Assembly: GCA_017621795.1 (NCBI GenBank)
Contig: JAGASJ010000050.1
Location: 1-46,916 of the forward strand
From: Oscillospiraceae bacterium
GTDB lineage: Bacteria; Bacillota; Clostridia; Oscillospirales; Oscillospiraceae
Direction of reading: 5' to 3'
DNA length: 46,916 nt
The translations under genes and the position numbers were made by a program. The first letter of the stretch is position 1; the number at the start of each line of letters is the position of its first letter. The notes under the pieces are model-generated. The model was given only the letters and a program-made list of their open reading frames with translations, ran no database searches and had not been told where the DNA came from. Shown here in pieces: positions 39,879 through 46,916 of this stretch.

Positions 39879-40982
39879 ATGCATCTGAATCAGATTTATT
39901 TGCGGGATTTCCGCAATTATAAGGAACTAAGCCTAAGCTTTGCGCCGGGGGTCAATTTGCTCATTGGCGACAATGCCCAGGGAAAAACAAACCTTTTGGA
40001 GGCCATCGGCTATTTGGGAAGCGGAAAGAGCTTTCGCACCCAAAAGGGCAGTGAGCTGGTGGCTTTAGGGGCAGAATTTTGCCAGATCGAAGGGGAGGTT
40101 TATGCCCAGGAACGGGCGCAGTCCATCAAATGGACCGTGTTTTCCGGTCACAATCCCCGCAGGCTGTACCGCAACGGCGTAAAGAAAAGATCCGCCGGGG
40201 ATATTCGGGGCGTTTTGCAGACCGTGCTGTTCTGCCCGGAAGACCTGACGGTCTTAAAAGGCGGCGGCAGTGGCCGCAGAAAGCTTGCCGATCAGTCCCT
40301 TTGCCAGCTTCGCCCCAATTACGAGGCGGCGCTGACAGAGTATAACCGCATTTTGGAGCAAAAATCCAAAATTTTAAAGGACCGCTACGAAAACCCGGCA
40401 CTACTGGATATTCTGCCGGAATATAATCAGCGGCTTTGTCAGGTAGGCGCACTGATCATCTCCTACAGGGCACGGTTTTTTGAGGCGTTGGGGAAGGCGG
40501 CGGCAGAGTATCACCAAAGCTTTACAAACGGCAAAGAGCAGTTTGCGCTGCACTATAAAACCGTCTCCACTGTGGAAGACCCCTTTGCGCCTGTCAGTGT
40601 GCTGACTCAGGATCTAAATGATCATTTAAAGAGCCATTATCGGGCAGAGCTGGAATCCGGGCTGTGCCTGACCGGTCCTCACAAGGATGATTTTGATATA
40701 GAACTGAACGGACTGAGTGTCAAATCCTTCGGTTCACAGGGGCAGACCCGTACCGCCACCATCTCCATAAAGCTGGCTCAGAGAATTTTAATGGGCAGGG
40801 AAACCGGAGAGCTTCCCGTGCTTTTGCTGGACGATGTACTGTCGGAACTGGATGCTTCCCGTCAGGATTTTATACTGCATCAGATCAAGGAAGGACAGGT
40901 GTTTATCACCTGCTGTGAGCCGGGAAAATTTACAAGCTTGGGAAAAACAATCACCATCAGCGGTGGTCAAATTATAGAATAA
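39879..40982 (+). CDS. recF: DNA replication and repair protein RecF
   Basis: RecF is an SMC-like ATPase that helps load RecA at gaps. The 367-residue protein starts MHLNQIYLRDFRNY, with Walker A GDNAQGKT at 30-37, the ABC signature region FGSQGQTRT and Walker B LLLDDVLSELD. There is no strong ribosome site in the 4 bases after yaaA, so translation is probably coupled. It is followed by 74 bases before gyrB. Confidence 0.97.
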   Translation: MHLNQIYLRDFRNYKELSLSFAPGVNLLIGDNAQGKTNLLEAIGYLGSGKSFRTQKGSELVALGAEFCQIEGEVYAQERAQSIKWTVFSGHNPRRLYRNGVKKRSAGDIRGVLQTVLFCPEDLTVLKGGGSGRRKLADQSLCQLRPNYEAALTEYNRILEQKSKILKDRYENPALLDILPEYNQRLCQVGALIISYRARFFEALGKAAAEYHQSFTNGKEQFALHYKTVSTVEDPFAPVSVLTQDLNDHLKSHYRAELESGLCLTGPHKDDFDIELNGLSVKSFGSQGQTRTATISIKLAQRILMGRETGELPVLLLDDVLSELDASRQDFILHQIKEGQVFITCCEPGKFTSLGKTITISGGQIIE

Positions 40983-41056
40983 CAGCCTGAGCCGATCAGA
41001 TGCCCATCTGGGCTGATTCGGGGGATATTACTCAGGCGAATTTGGGAGGACGAACA

Positions 41057-42982
41057 ATGTCTGACGAAACGAAAGTAACATCACAATACGGTGCAGAGCA
41101 AATTCAGGTATTGGAAGGCCTGGAGGCTGTACGGAAAAGACCGGGTATGTATATCGGCTCTACCTCCACCTCCGGCTTGCATCACCTGGTATACGAGATC
41201 GTGGATAACTCCATTGACGAGGCCCTTGCAGGCTACTGTAAGCACATCACCGTAACCATCAATAAAGGCAATTCCATCACCGTTACCGATGACGGACGGG
41301 GTATCCCCGTGGATATTCAGGCCCAGACCGGGAAACCGGCATTGGAAGTAGTCTTTACTGTGCTCCACGCCGGCGGTAAGTTTGGCGGTGGCGGCTATAA
41401 GGTTTCCGGCGGTCTGCACGGCGTGGGTGCTTCTGTTGTAAATGCCCTTTCTGAGTGGCTGATCGCCCGTGTGCATAAAAACGGCAATATTTACGAGATG
41501 CGCTTCTCCCGTGGCGGCATTACCCAGGAGATGAGAATCGTAGGCAAAACCGATAAGACCGGCACAGAGGTGACCTTCCAGCCGGACCCGGAGATGTTTG
41601 ACGATGTGATCTACAGCTATGAGGTGCTCCATGAGCGTATGCGTGAGGAGGCCTTTTTGAACGCCGGCCTTTCCATCACCATCACCGACGACCGAGAGGA
41701 CGAGGTGCGCAGTGAGACCATGTGCTACGAGGGCGGTATTCGGGAATTTGCCAGCTGGTCCAACCGCAATAAGACCGTCATTCACGATGACGTTGTGTAT
41801 ATGCAGGGCAGTAAGGGAGACGCTTCCGCTGAGATCGCCATTCAGTATAACGATGGCTATAACGAGTTTATGCTCTCTTTTGCCAATGACGTGCGCACAC
41901 CGGAAGGCGGTATGCACGAAACAGGCTTTAAGACCGCACTGACCAGAGTGCTCAATAACTACGGTGTGAAAACCGGCATCATCAAGGGGGACGACAAGGT
42001 CTCCGGTGAAGACTGCCGTGAGGGCATCACCGCCATCATCTCCGTGAAGCTGACCGATGCCCAGTTTGAAGGGCAGACCAAGGCAAAATTGGGTAACGCC
42101 TATATCCGTACCCTGGTGGATCAGGTGGTCAACGACCAGCTTGCCACTTATTTTGAAGAGCATCCTGCCACTGCCAAGGTGATCCTGGAAAAGGCAATGA
42201 TGGCAAACCGGGCAAGAGAAGCTGCCCGTAAGGCAAGGGAAAATGCCCGCCGCAAGACCGGTCTGGAATCCGGCGGTATGCCTGAAAAGCTGAAGGACTG
42301 CAACGAGAAAGACCCCTCCCTGTGCGAAATTTACATCGTCGAGGGTGACTCCGCTGCAGGCTCTGCCATCGGCGGCAGAGACTCCCGTTTCCAGGCAATT
42401 TTGGCCATGTGGGGTAAGATGCTCAACGTGGAAAAGGCCAGAGCCGACAAGGTCTACGGAAACGATAAGCTAAATCCCCTGATCCTGGCACTGGGCGGCG
42501 GCATCGGTGAAGACTTCGATCTTGAGAAGCTGCGCTATCACAAGATCATCATTATGTCCGATGCGGACGTGGACGGTGCTCATATCCGTACACTGCTTCT
42601 GACCTTCTTCTTCCGCTATATGCGGCCGCTGATCGAAAACGGCTTTGTATATTCCGCTGTGCCTCCTCTTTATAAGCTGAAACGGGGCAAAACAGAACGG
42701 GTGGCCTATTCCGATGAGGAACGGGATCGCATTTCTGCCGAGCTGCGTGGGGAATCCAACGCCAAGGTGGAGATTCAGCGGTATAAGGGTCTTGGTGAGA
42801 TGAACAAGGAAGAGCTGTGGGAGACCACCATGGATCCGGAACGCCGCACCCTGCGCAGGATCACCTTAGAGGATGCTGCCCGTGCCGACGAGGTCTTTAC
42901 CATCCTGATGGGCGAGCAGGTGGAGCCTCGCAAGGAATGGATCGAGCGTAACGCCAAATACGCCATTAATATTGATATTTAA
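41057..42982 (+). CDS. gyrB: DNA gyrase subunit B
   Basis: GyrB supplies ATP-driven strand passage for negative supercoiling. I choose ATG 41057 (MSDETKV, 641 residues), which follows GGGAGGA; the frame also extends upstream to 41000 without a ribosome site. Motifs: GLEAVRKRPGMYIGSTS, DNSIDEALAG of the ATP site, GGLHGVGASVVNALS, the TOPRIM EGDSAAG and DADVDGAHI, and the closing RYKGLGEMN. The last codons (ending NIDI) form the left arm of a perfect 17-bp inverted repeat that extends past the stop. Confidence 0.98.
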   Translation: MSDETKVTSQYGAEQIQVLEGLEAVRKRPGMYIGSTSTSGLHHLVYEIVDNSIDEALAGYCKHITVTINKGNSITVTDDGRGIPVDIQAQTGKPALEVVFTVLHAGGKFGGGGYKVSGGLHGVGASVVNALSEWLIARVHKNGNIYEMRFSRGGITQEMRIVGKTDKTGTEVTFQPDPEMFDDVIYSYEVLHERMREEAFLNAGLSITITDDREDEVRSETMCYEGGIREFASWSNRNKTVIHDDVVYMQGSKGDASAEIAIQYNDGYNEFMLSFANDVRTPEGGMHETGFKTALTRVLNNYGVKTGIIKGDDKVSGEDCREGITAIISVKLTDAQFEGQTKAKLGNAYIRTLVDQVVNDQLATYFEEHPATAKVILEKAMMANRAREAARKARENARRKTGLESGGMPEKLKDCNEKDPSLCEIYIVEGDSAAGSAIGGRDSRFQAILAMWGKMLNVEKARADKVYGNDKLNPLILALGGGIGEDFDLEKLRYHKIIIMSDADVDGAHIRTLLLTFFFRYMRPLIENGFVYSAVPPLYKLKRGKTERVAYSDEERDRISAELRGESNAKVEIQRYKGLGEMNKEELWETTMDPERRTLRRITLEDAARADEVFTILMGEQVEPRKEWIERNAKYAINIDI

Positions 42983-43151
42983 TGCAATTAAATATCAATA
43001 TTAAATGCATAATGCAAAATGCATAATGCAGAATTTTATGGAAAACGGTAAATTCATCACCGTAGGGGCGGATATCATCCGCCCGCAACGGCTTGTCCTT
43101 CCAATAATAATAAATAATTATGCATTATGCATTAAGCATTATGCATTTATA
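42967..43151. repeat. Palindromic repeat block between gyrB and gyrA
   Basis: A perfect 17-bp inverted repeat with loop GCA (42967-43003) includes the gyrB stop codon. It is followed by TGCATAATGCA-type motifs (43003-43034), a REP palindrome (43061-43085) and inverted TGCATTATGCA motifs (43116-43147). So the block is symmetric around the REP. It separates two genes that are normally close together. Confidence 0.85.
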
Positions 43152-43168
43152 AACTAAAGGAGTTTTTT

Positions 43169-45676
43169 ATGGCTTCTCATAACAGAAATTATAAGCCTGA
43201 GGATATTATGTTTCCGGAGCAGGCGATCACCAATTCCAATTTGGTGGAGGAAATGGAGAAATCCTACATTGAATACGCTATGAGCGTCATTGTGGGCAGA
43301 GCACTGCCGGATGTGCGTGACGGTCTGAAGCCGGTGCACCGCCGTATTCTGTATACCATGTATGAAAGCGGTCTGACCCACGATAAAAAGTATAAAAAGT
43401 CTGTTACCAGTGTTGGTGACGTATTGGGTCGTTACCATCCCCATGGCGACAGCTCTGTCTACGATGCCATGGTGCGTTTGGCGCAGGATTTTTCTATGCG
43501 CTACACCTTGGTAGACGGTCAGGGTAACTTCGGTGACATCGACGGCAACCCTGCCGCCGCATACCGTTATACCGAGGCCCGTTTGGACAAGCTGTCCGAC
43601 GAGATGCTTCGGGACATTGAAAAGGACACGGTCAACTGGGATCCCAACTTCGATGAGACCCGAAAAGAGCCCCGGGTCCTGCCCAGCCGTTTCCCCAATT
43701 TGCTGGTCAACGGCTCCAACGGTATTGCCGTTGGTATGGCGACCAACATCCCGCCCCACAACCTAACCGAGGTCATTAACGCCTGTGTGGCTGTAATGGA
43801 CGACCCGGAGGTCACGGCGGTGGATCTGATGGAGCACATCACCGGTCCGGACTTTCCCACCGGCGGCATCATTATGGGCCGCAGTGGAATCCGCGCCGCC
43901 TATGCCACCGGCAGAGGCAAGGTGGTGGTTCGTTCCCGGACGAATTTTGAGCAGTTTGCCGGCGACCGCACCCGGATCATCGTAGACCAGCTGCCTTATC
44001 AGGTGAATAAATCCCTGCTGCTGAAATCCATTGCCGATCAGGTCAAGGATAAGCGCATTGAGGGCATTTCCGACCTGCGTGACGAGTCCGACCGTAACGG
44101 TATGCGCATTGTGATTGAGCTGAAAAGGGATGCAAATCCCCAGGTGGTGCTAAATACCCTGTTTAAGCAGACTGCATTGCAAAGTAGCTTCGGCATTATT
44201 ATGCTGGCGCTGGTGGACGATCAGAAGCAGCCGAAGATCCTGTCTCTGCGGCAGATCATTGATGAATACCTGACCTTCCAAATGGAAGTGCTGACCCGCC
44301 GCACCAAGTATGACCTAAAAAAGGCACAGGAACGTGCCCACCTGTTGGAGGGTCTGCTGATCGCCCAGGATAACATCGACGAGGTCATTCGCATCATTCG
44401 CTCCGCCTACGACGATGCCAAGGAAAAGCTGTGTGAGCGCTTCGGCCTGGACGATGTGCAGGCACAGGCCATTTTGGATATGCGCCTGAAGGCTCTGCAG
44501 GGATTGGATCGGGAGAAGCTGCAGGCTGAATTTAACGACCTGCAGGAGAAGATCCGCTACTATAACGAGCTGCTTAGTGACCCTGTGAAGCTGCAGGCAG
44601 TCCTGCGGGAGGAGCTGATCGCCATTCGGGACAAGTTTGGCGACGAGCGCAAGACGGAAATTCAGGATATCGAGGACGAGATCGACATTGAGGACCTGAT
44701 CGAGGAGGAGCAGTGTGTCATTACCATCTCCAATCAGGGCTACGTCAAGAGAATGCCGGTGGATACTTATCGCACCCAGAGCCGTGGCGGCAGAGGTGTG
44801 AATGCCCAAAACCTGAAGGATGAGGACTTTGTAAAGAGTCTGAACGCCGCCTCCACCCACGACCATATTCTGTTCTTTACCGATATGGGCAAGGTGCACC
44901 ACCGCAAGGGCTATCAGATCCCCGAGGCAGGCCGCACCGCACGGGGTACGGCAATGGTGAACATTCTGCCGCTGGATGCAGGGGAAAATGTCACTGCTAT
45001 GGTGGTGACCCGTGAATTTATCGAGGATGAATATCTGATGATGGTCACCCGTAAGGGCACGGTGAAGCGGATCCCCCTGATTGCCCTGAATACCCGCCGC
45101 AAGACCGGTATCCGCGCCATCACTTTGGATGAAGGCGACCAGCTGATCAACGTGATGCGCACAAACGGTGACGATAATATTATTTTGGCAACTGCCAACG
45201 GTATGGCCATCTGCTTTAACGAAAACGATGTCCGTCCTATGGGCAGAGATGCCACCGGCGTACGGGGTATTACCCTGACCGGCGGTGACTGGGTCATCGG
45301 TGCGGAAAAGGCCGAGGACCAGACCACACTGCTCACCGTTACCGAAAAGGGCTATGGCAAGCGCACAGAGCTTAGTGAATACCTGCGTACCGGACCGAAT
45401 GGAGAGAAGGTCGCCCAGAGCCGTGGCGGTAAGGGCCTGAAAAACTACAACATCACCGAAAAGACCGGCATCGTAGCCGGCTGTCGTGTGGTGAAGGATA
45501 CCGACGACGTGATGCTGATCGAAAACGGCGGTGTCATCATCCGTGTGCCTGCAAACAGCATCAATGTGTATAAGCGGGATGTGCAGGGCGTTATTGTGAT
45601 GCGGGTCGAGGAAGGCAACAAGCTGGTAAGCGTGGAGCGCGTGGAACGCGAGGAAACAGAGGAAACAGAAAATTGA
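43169..45676 (+). CDS. gyrA: DNA gyrase subunit A
   Basis: GyrA cuts and rejoins DNA and wraps it. The 835-residue protein has [31 protein letters not shown] near the N-terminus, [13 protein letters not shown], and the catalytic tyrosine in [10 protein letters not shown]. The quinolone region keeps Ser and Asp at the positions equivalent to E. coli 83 and 87, the usual susceptible-type residues. The C-terminal domain has six beta-pinwheel blades, and the GyrA-box is visible as QSRGGKG. The start follows AAAGGAG. The stop overlaps the rnhA start (TTGA). Confidence 0.98.
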   Translation: MASHNRNYKPEDIMFPEQAITNSNLVEEMEKSYIEYAMSVIVGRALPDVRDGLKPVHRRILYTMYESGLTHDKKYKKSVTSVGDVLGRYHPHGDSSVYDAMVRLAQDFSMRYTLVDGQGNFGDIDGNPAAAYRYTEARLDKLSDEMLRDIEKDTVNWDPNFDETRKEPRVLPSRFPNLLVNGSNGIAVGMATNIPPHNLTEVINACVAVMDDPEVTAVDLMEHITGPDFPTGGIIMGRSGIRAAYATGRGKVVVRSRTNFEQFAGDRTRIIVDQLPYQVNKSLLLKSIADQVKDKRIEGISDLRDESDRNGMRIVIELKRDANPQVVLNTLFKQTALQSSFGIIMLALVDDQKQPKILSLRQIIDEYLTFQMEVLTRRTKYDLKKAQERAHLLEGLLIAQDNIDEVIRIIRSAYDDAKEKLCERFGLDDVQAQAILDMRLKALQGLDREKLQAEFNDLQEKIRYYNELLSDPVKLQAVLREELIAIRDKFGDERKTEIQDIEDEIDIEDLIEEEQCVITISNQGYVKRMPVDTYRTQSRGGRGVNAQNLKDEDFVKSLNAASTHDHILFFTDMGKVHHRKGYQIPEAGRTARGTAMVNILPLDAGENVTAMVVTREFIEDEYLMMVTRKGTVKRIPLIALNTRRKTGIRAITLDEGDQLINVMRTNGDDNIILATANGMAICFNENDVRPMGRDATGVRGITLTGGDWVIGAEKAEDQTTLLTVTEKGYGKRTELSEYLRTGPNGEKVAQSRGGKGLKNYNITEKTGIVAGCRVVKDTDDVMLIENGGVIIRVPANSINVYKRDVQGVIVMRVEEGNKLVSVERVEREETEETEN

Positions 45677-46113
45677 AAACAGTAACACTGTATACAGACG
45701 GTGCCTGTTCCGGCAACCCCGGCCCCGGTGGCTGGGGTGCCATTTTAGAGTTTAAGGGCACAGAAAAAGAGCTTTCCGGCGGCGAAAGCTCCACTACCAA
45801 CAACCGTATGGAGCTGACTGCGGTGATCCAGGGGCTGAAGGCACTGAAGGAAAGCTGTATTGTGGAGCTTTATTCCGACTCCAAGTATGTGATCGACGCA
45901 CTACAGAAGGGGTGGGCACGTTCCTGGCGGGAAAAGGGCTGGAAAAAGGCAGATAAAAAGCCGGCGCTGAACCCGGATCTGTGGGAAGAATTGCTGATGC
46001 TCACCGAAAAACACCAAATGCGCTACCACTGGGTAAAGGGTCACGCCGACAATCCAAAAAATAACCGCTGTGACCAAATGGCCGTGGCGGAAAGTCAGAA
46101 AAGAATACTGTAG
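45673..46113 (+). CDS. rnhA: Ribonuclease HI
   Basis: RNase HI degrades RNA in RNA-DNA hybrids. The 146-residue protein has all catalytic residues: Asp9 ([15 protein letters not shown]), Glu47 (NNRMELTAV), Asp69 ([11 protein letters not shown]) and Asp134, with His124 in [10 protein letters not shown]. It starts at a TTG that overlaps the gyrA stop; the AGAGGAAAC upstream acts as ribosome site. Location directly after gyrA is unusual but suits a DNA topology and replication cluster (inference). Confidence 0.95.
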   Translation: MKTVTLYTDGACSGNPGPGGWGAILEFKGTEKELSGGESSTTNNRMELTAVIQGLKALKESCIVELYSDSKYVIDALQKGWARSWREKGWKKADKKPALNPDLWEELLMLTEKHQMRYHWVKGHADNPKNNRCDQMAVAESQKRIL

Positions 46114-46133
46114 ACGGAAAAACGGAGGCAAAA

Positions 46134-46376
46134 ATGTATTTAAATATCGGCAGTGATATGGCGGTAAGAGAAAAATCCATCATCGGCATCTTTGATCTGG
46201 ATAATACATCTGTCTCCAAGCGCACCCGCAATTTTTTGACCCGGGCAGAGCAGGAGGGACGGGTGATCCCCTGTGACGATCTGCCCAAATCCTACGTGCT
46301 GGCAACGGAATACGGAATTGATAAAATATACCTGACCGGCCTTTCCTCCGCCACATTAGAAAAACGAATGAAATAA
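46134..46376 (+). CDS. DUF370 protein, RemA/RemB-like regulator
   Basis: An 80-residue DUF370 protein (MYLNIGSDMAVREKSIIGIF, then YVLATEYGIDKIYLT). In Bacillus the RemA and RemB (YaaB) proteins of this family are small DNA-binding regulators of biofilm genes, and remB lies between recF and gyrB. Here it is after rnhA, so synteny points to RemB but not exactly. The start follows ACGGAGGC. It is followed at once by a terminator. Confidence 0.85.
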   Translation: MYLNIGSDMAVREKSIIGIFDLDNTSVSKRTRNFLTRAEQEGRVIPCDDLPKSYVLATEYGIDKIYLTGLSSATLEKRMK

Positions 46377-46406
46377 AAAAGTCGTAGGTGTACCTACGAC
46401 TTTTTT
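46375..46406 (+). terminator. Rho-independent terminator after the DUF370 gene
   Basis: A perfect palindrome, GTCGTAGGTGTACCTACGAC, with A6 before and T6 after it. It ends the origin operon. Confidence 0.92.
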
Positions 46407-46410
46407 AAAG

Positions 46411-46755
46411 TGAAGAGTGAAGAGAGAAAAGTGAAAAGTTATGGTGTCGGCGAAGCCGACGGATTAAAATAAATCGGGCGGATGATATCCGCCCCTACGG
46501 TCAATATATCACGTTTTTATATTCAATCGTAGGGGGCGGCGCCTCGACGCCCCGCAAAAACCGTCAATTGTCAATTGTCAATTAAAAACCGTTCGTCCGA
46601 AGGAATTGTCATTGCGAGGGAGCGAATAGCGACCGTGGCAATCCGTACTCCTTGCCGCCATAGGCGGCGCGGTGCTTTGCACCGCAAGAAAACGGATTCC
46701 CACGGCTGCTGCGCAGCCTCGGAATGACAACGGGCGGCATTTTGCCGCCCGTAAT
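46411..46755. repeat. Mosaic of intergenic repeats after the origin operon
   Basis: In order: GTGAAGAGTGAAGAG-type motifs, the GTCGGCGAAGCCGAC hairpin (46445-46459), a REPIN-like doublet (46475-46499 and 46528-46554, 28 bases apart), three overlapping TCAATTG copies (46563-46582), then the 121-base GTCATTGCGAG element (46608-46728), and GGGCGGCATTTTGCCGCCC. The core of the element matches the reverse complement of 17400-17519, but its two side hairpins are different (GGCTGCTGCGCAGCC and GAGCGAATAGCGAC). No gene is seen here. Confidence 0.85.
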
Positions 46756-46779
46756 TATTTCAATCTATCGGCAACGCGG

Positions 46780-46863
46780 TGCGGGTTCAGCACATCGGTA
46801 AGTTGAAAAGCTCAGCACATAGGTAAGTCGAGGTTCAGCACATCGGTAAGTCCTCTGGTATAA
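46780..46863 (+). mobile_element. Left end of an IS481-like insertion element with three direct repeats
   Basis: Three copies of a TTCAGCACATCGGTAAGT-type motif (starting near 46788, 46812 and 46833; the middle one with A for C and CTCAG start) lie at 21-24 base steps just upstream of the transposase gene, followed by TATAAT near 46858. Such subterminal repeats probably bind transposase or form the promoter. The outer boundary cannot be fixed without the other end. Confidence 0.6.
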
Positions 46864-46886
46864 TGGACGCGAAAGAGGTGGTCATT

Positions 46887-46916
46887 ATGCCATGGAAGGA
46901 AACCAATAAAATGGAA
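46887..46916 (+). CDS. IS481-family-like transposase, first ten codons (truncated by window end)
   Basis: The frame reads MPWKETNKME to the window edge. MPWKE followed by a Met-Glu/Asp segment is the familiar N-terminus of IS481-type DDE transposases. AGAGGTGG precedes the ATG by 6-7 bases. The rest of the gene is outside the window, so completeness is unknown. Confidence 0.6.
   Translation, partial: MPWKETNKME

Noticed and set aside
41000-41056. Longer N-terminus for GyrB
   Set aside because: GGGAGGA directly precedes ATG 41057; the extra 19 residues have no GyrB character.
40983-41056. Riboswitch or attenuator before gyrB
   Set aside because: A weak imperfect hairpin around AGATGCCCATCT is possible, but there is no T-run and no recognised motif.
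44315-45688. Long open frame antisense to gyrA (457 codons), and similar antisense frames to gyrB, the Na/Pi gene and dnaN
   Set aside because: They lie fully opposite strongly conserved genes, lack ribosome sites and show low-complexity His/Val/Gly-rich composition typical of antisense shadows.

Overview
The window is the replication-origin region of a spore-forming, low-GC-type Gram-positive (Firmicutes, class Clostridia). The style of the genes and intergenic repeats suggests an Oscillospirales/Ruminococcaceae-like gut or rumen bacterium. Evidence: dnaA-dnaN-yaaA-recF-gyrB-gyrA order with a dnaA/dnaN intergenic origin, a DUF370 (RemA/RemB-type) gene, SpoIIE, strong AGGAGG ribosome binding sites, lipoprotein signal peptides, and abundant carbohydrate-uptake genes. 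No rRNA, tRNA or CRISPR was found.

Layout. (1) 1-11,500, minus strand: a glycan-use cluster of a GH106-like glycosidase, an orphan extracellular sugar-binding lipoprotein, a DUF4091 lipoprotein and a large lipoprotein with five tandem carbohydrate-binding-like repeats that runs off the window, preceded by an AraC-type regulator. (2) 11,500-21,200: a YgjV-like membrane protein and a DUF5107-TPR protein, divergent from an unusual LacI-type regulator fused to a GH127-like (beta-L-arabinofuranosidase family) domain, then an ABC sugar importer (binding protein and two permeases, no ATPase). (3) 21,400-31,250: housekeeping genes: prmA, a membrane-anchored putative glycosidase, a GH25 lysozyme, spoIIE (minus), CYTH protein, DnaQ-like exonuclease, aminotransferase, murI, udk, DUF89. 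(4) 31,800-36,700: Na/phosphate cotransporter, PflX-like radical SAM protein, glgB. (5) 36,900-46,400: dnaA, oriC, dnaN, yaaA, recF, gyrB, gyrA, rnhA, DUF370. (6) The last 130 bases are the left end and first ten codons of an IS481-like element.

The carbohydrate genes fit together as a plant-polysaccharide system (GH106 and GH127 families suggest rhamnose/arabinose-containing pectin-type glycans): surface lipoproteins bind or cut, ABC importers take up oligosaccharides, intracellular glycosidases finish them, and AraC/LacI regulators control expression.

The most striking feature is in the intergenic DNA. At three places (11,529-11,914; 14,784-14,938; 31,308-31,711) there are arrays of different short hairpins separated by a constant 7-base linker. 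Each unit has four linkers in one orientation followed by four in the complementary orientation, so linkers can pair in nested fashion and hairpins stick out as arms: a ladder of four-way junctions. Two loci use TCGATAT and one uses the unrelated ATGAATT, with the same 4+4 plan. A third, better-known repeat family (GTCATTGCGAG...) follows the same logic, with a conserved core and completely different side hairpins between copies. I regard this shared architecture as the candidate undescribed system.
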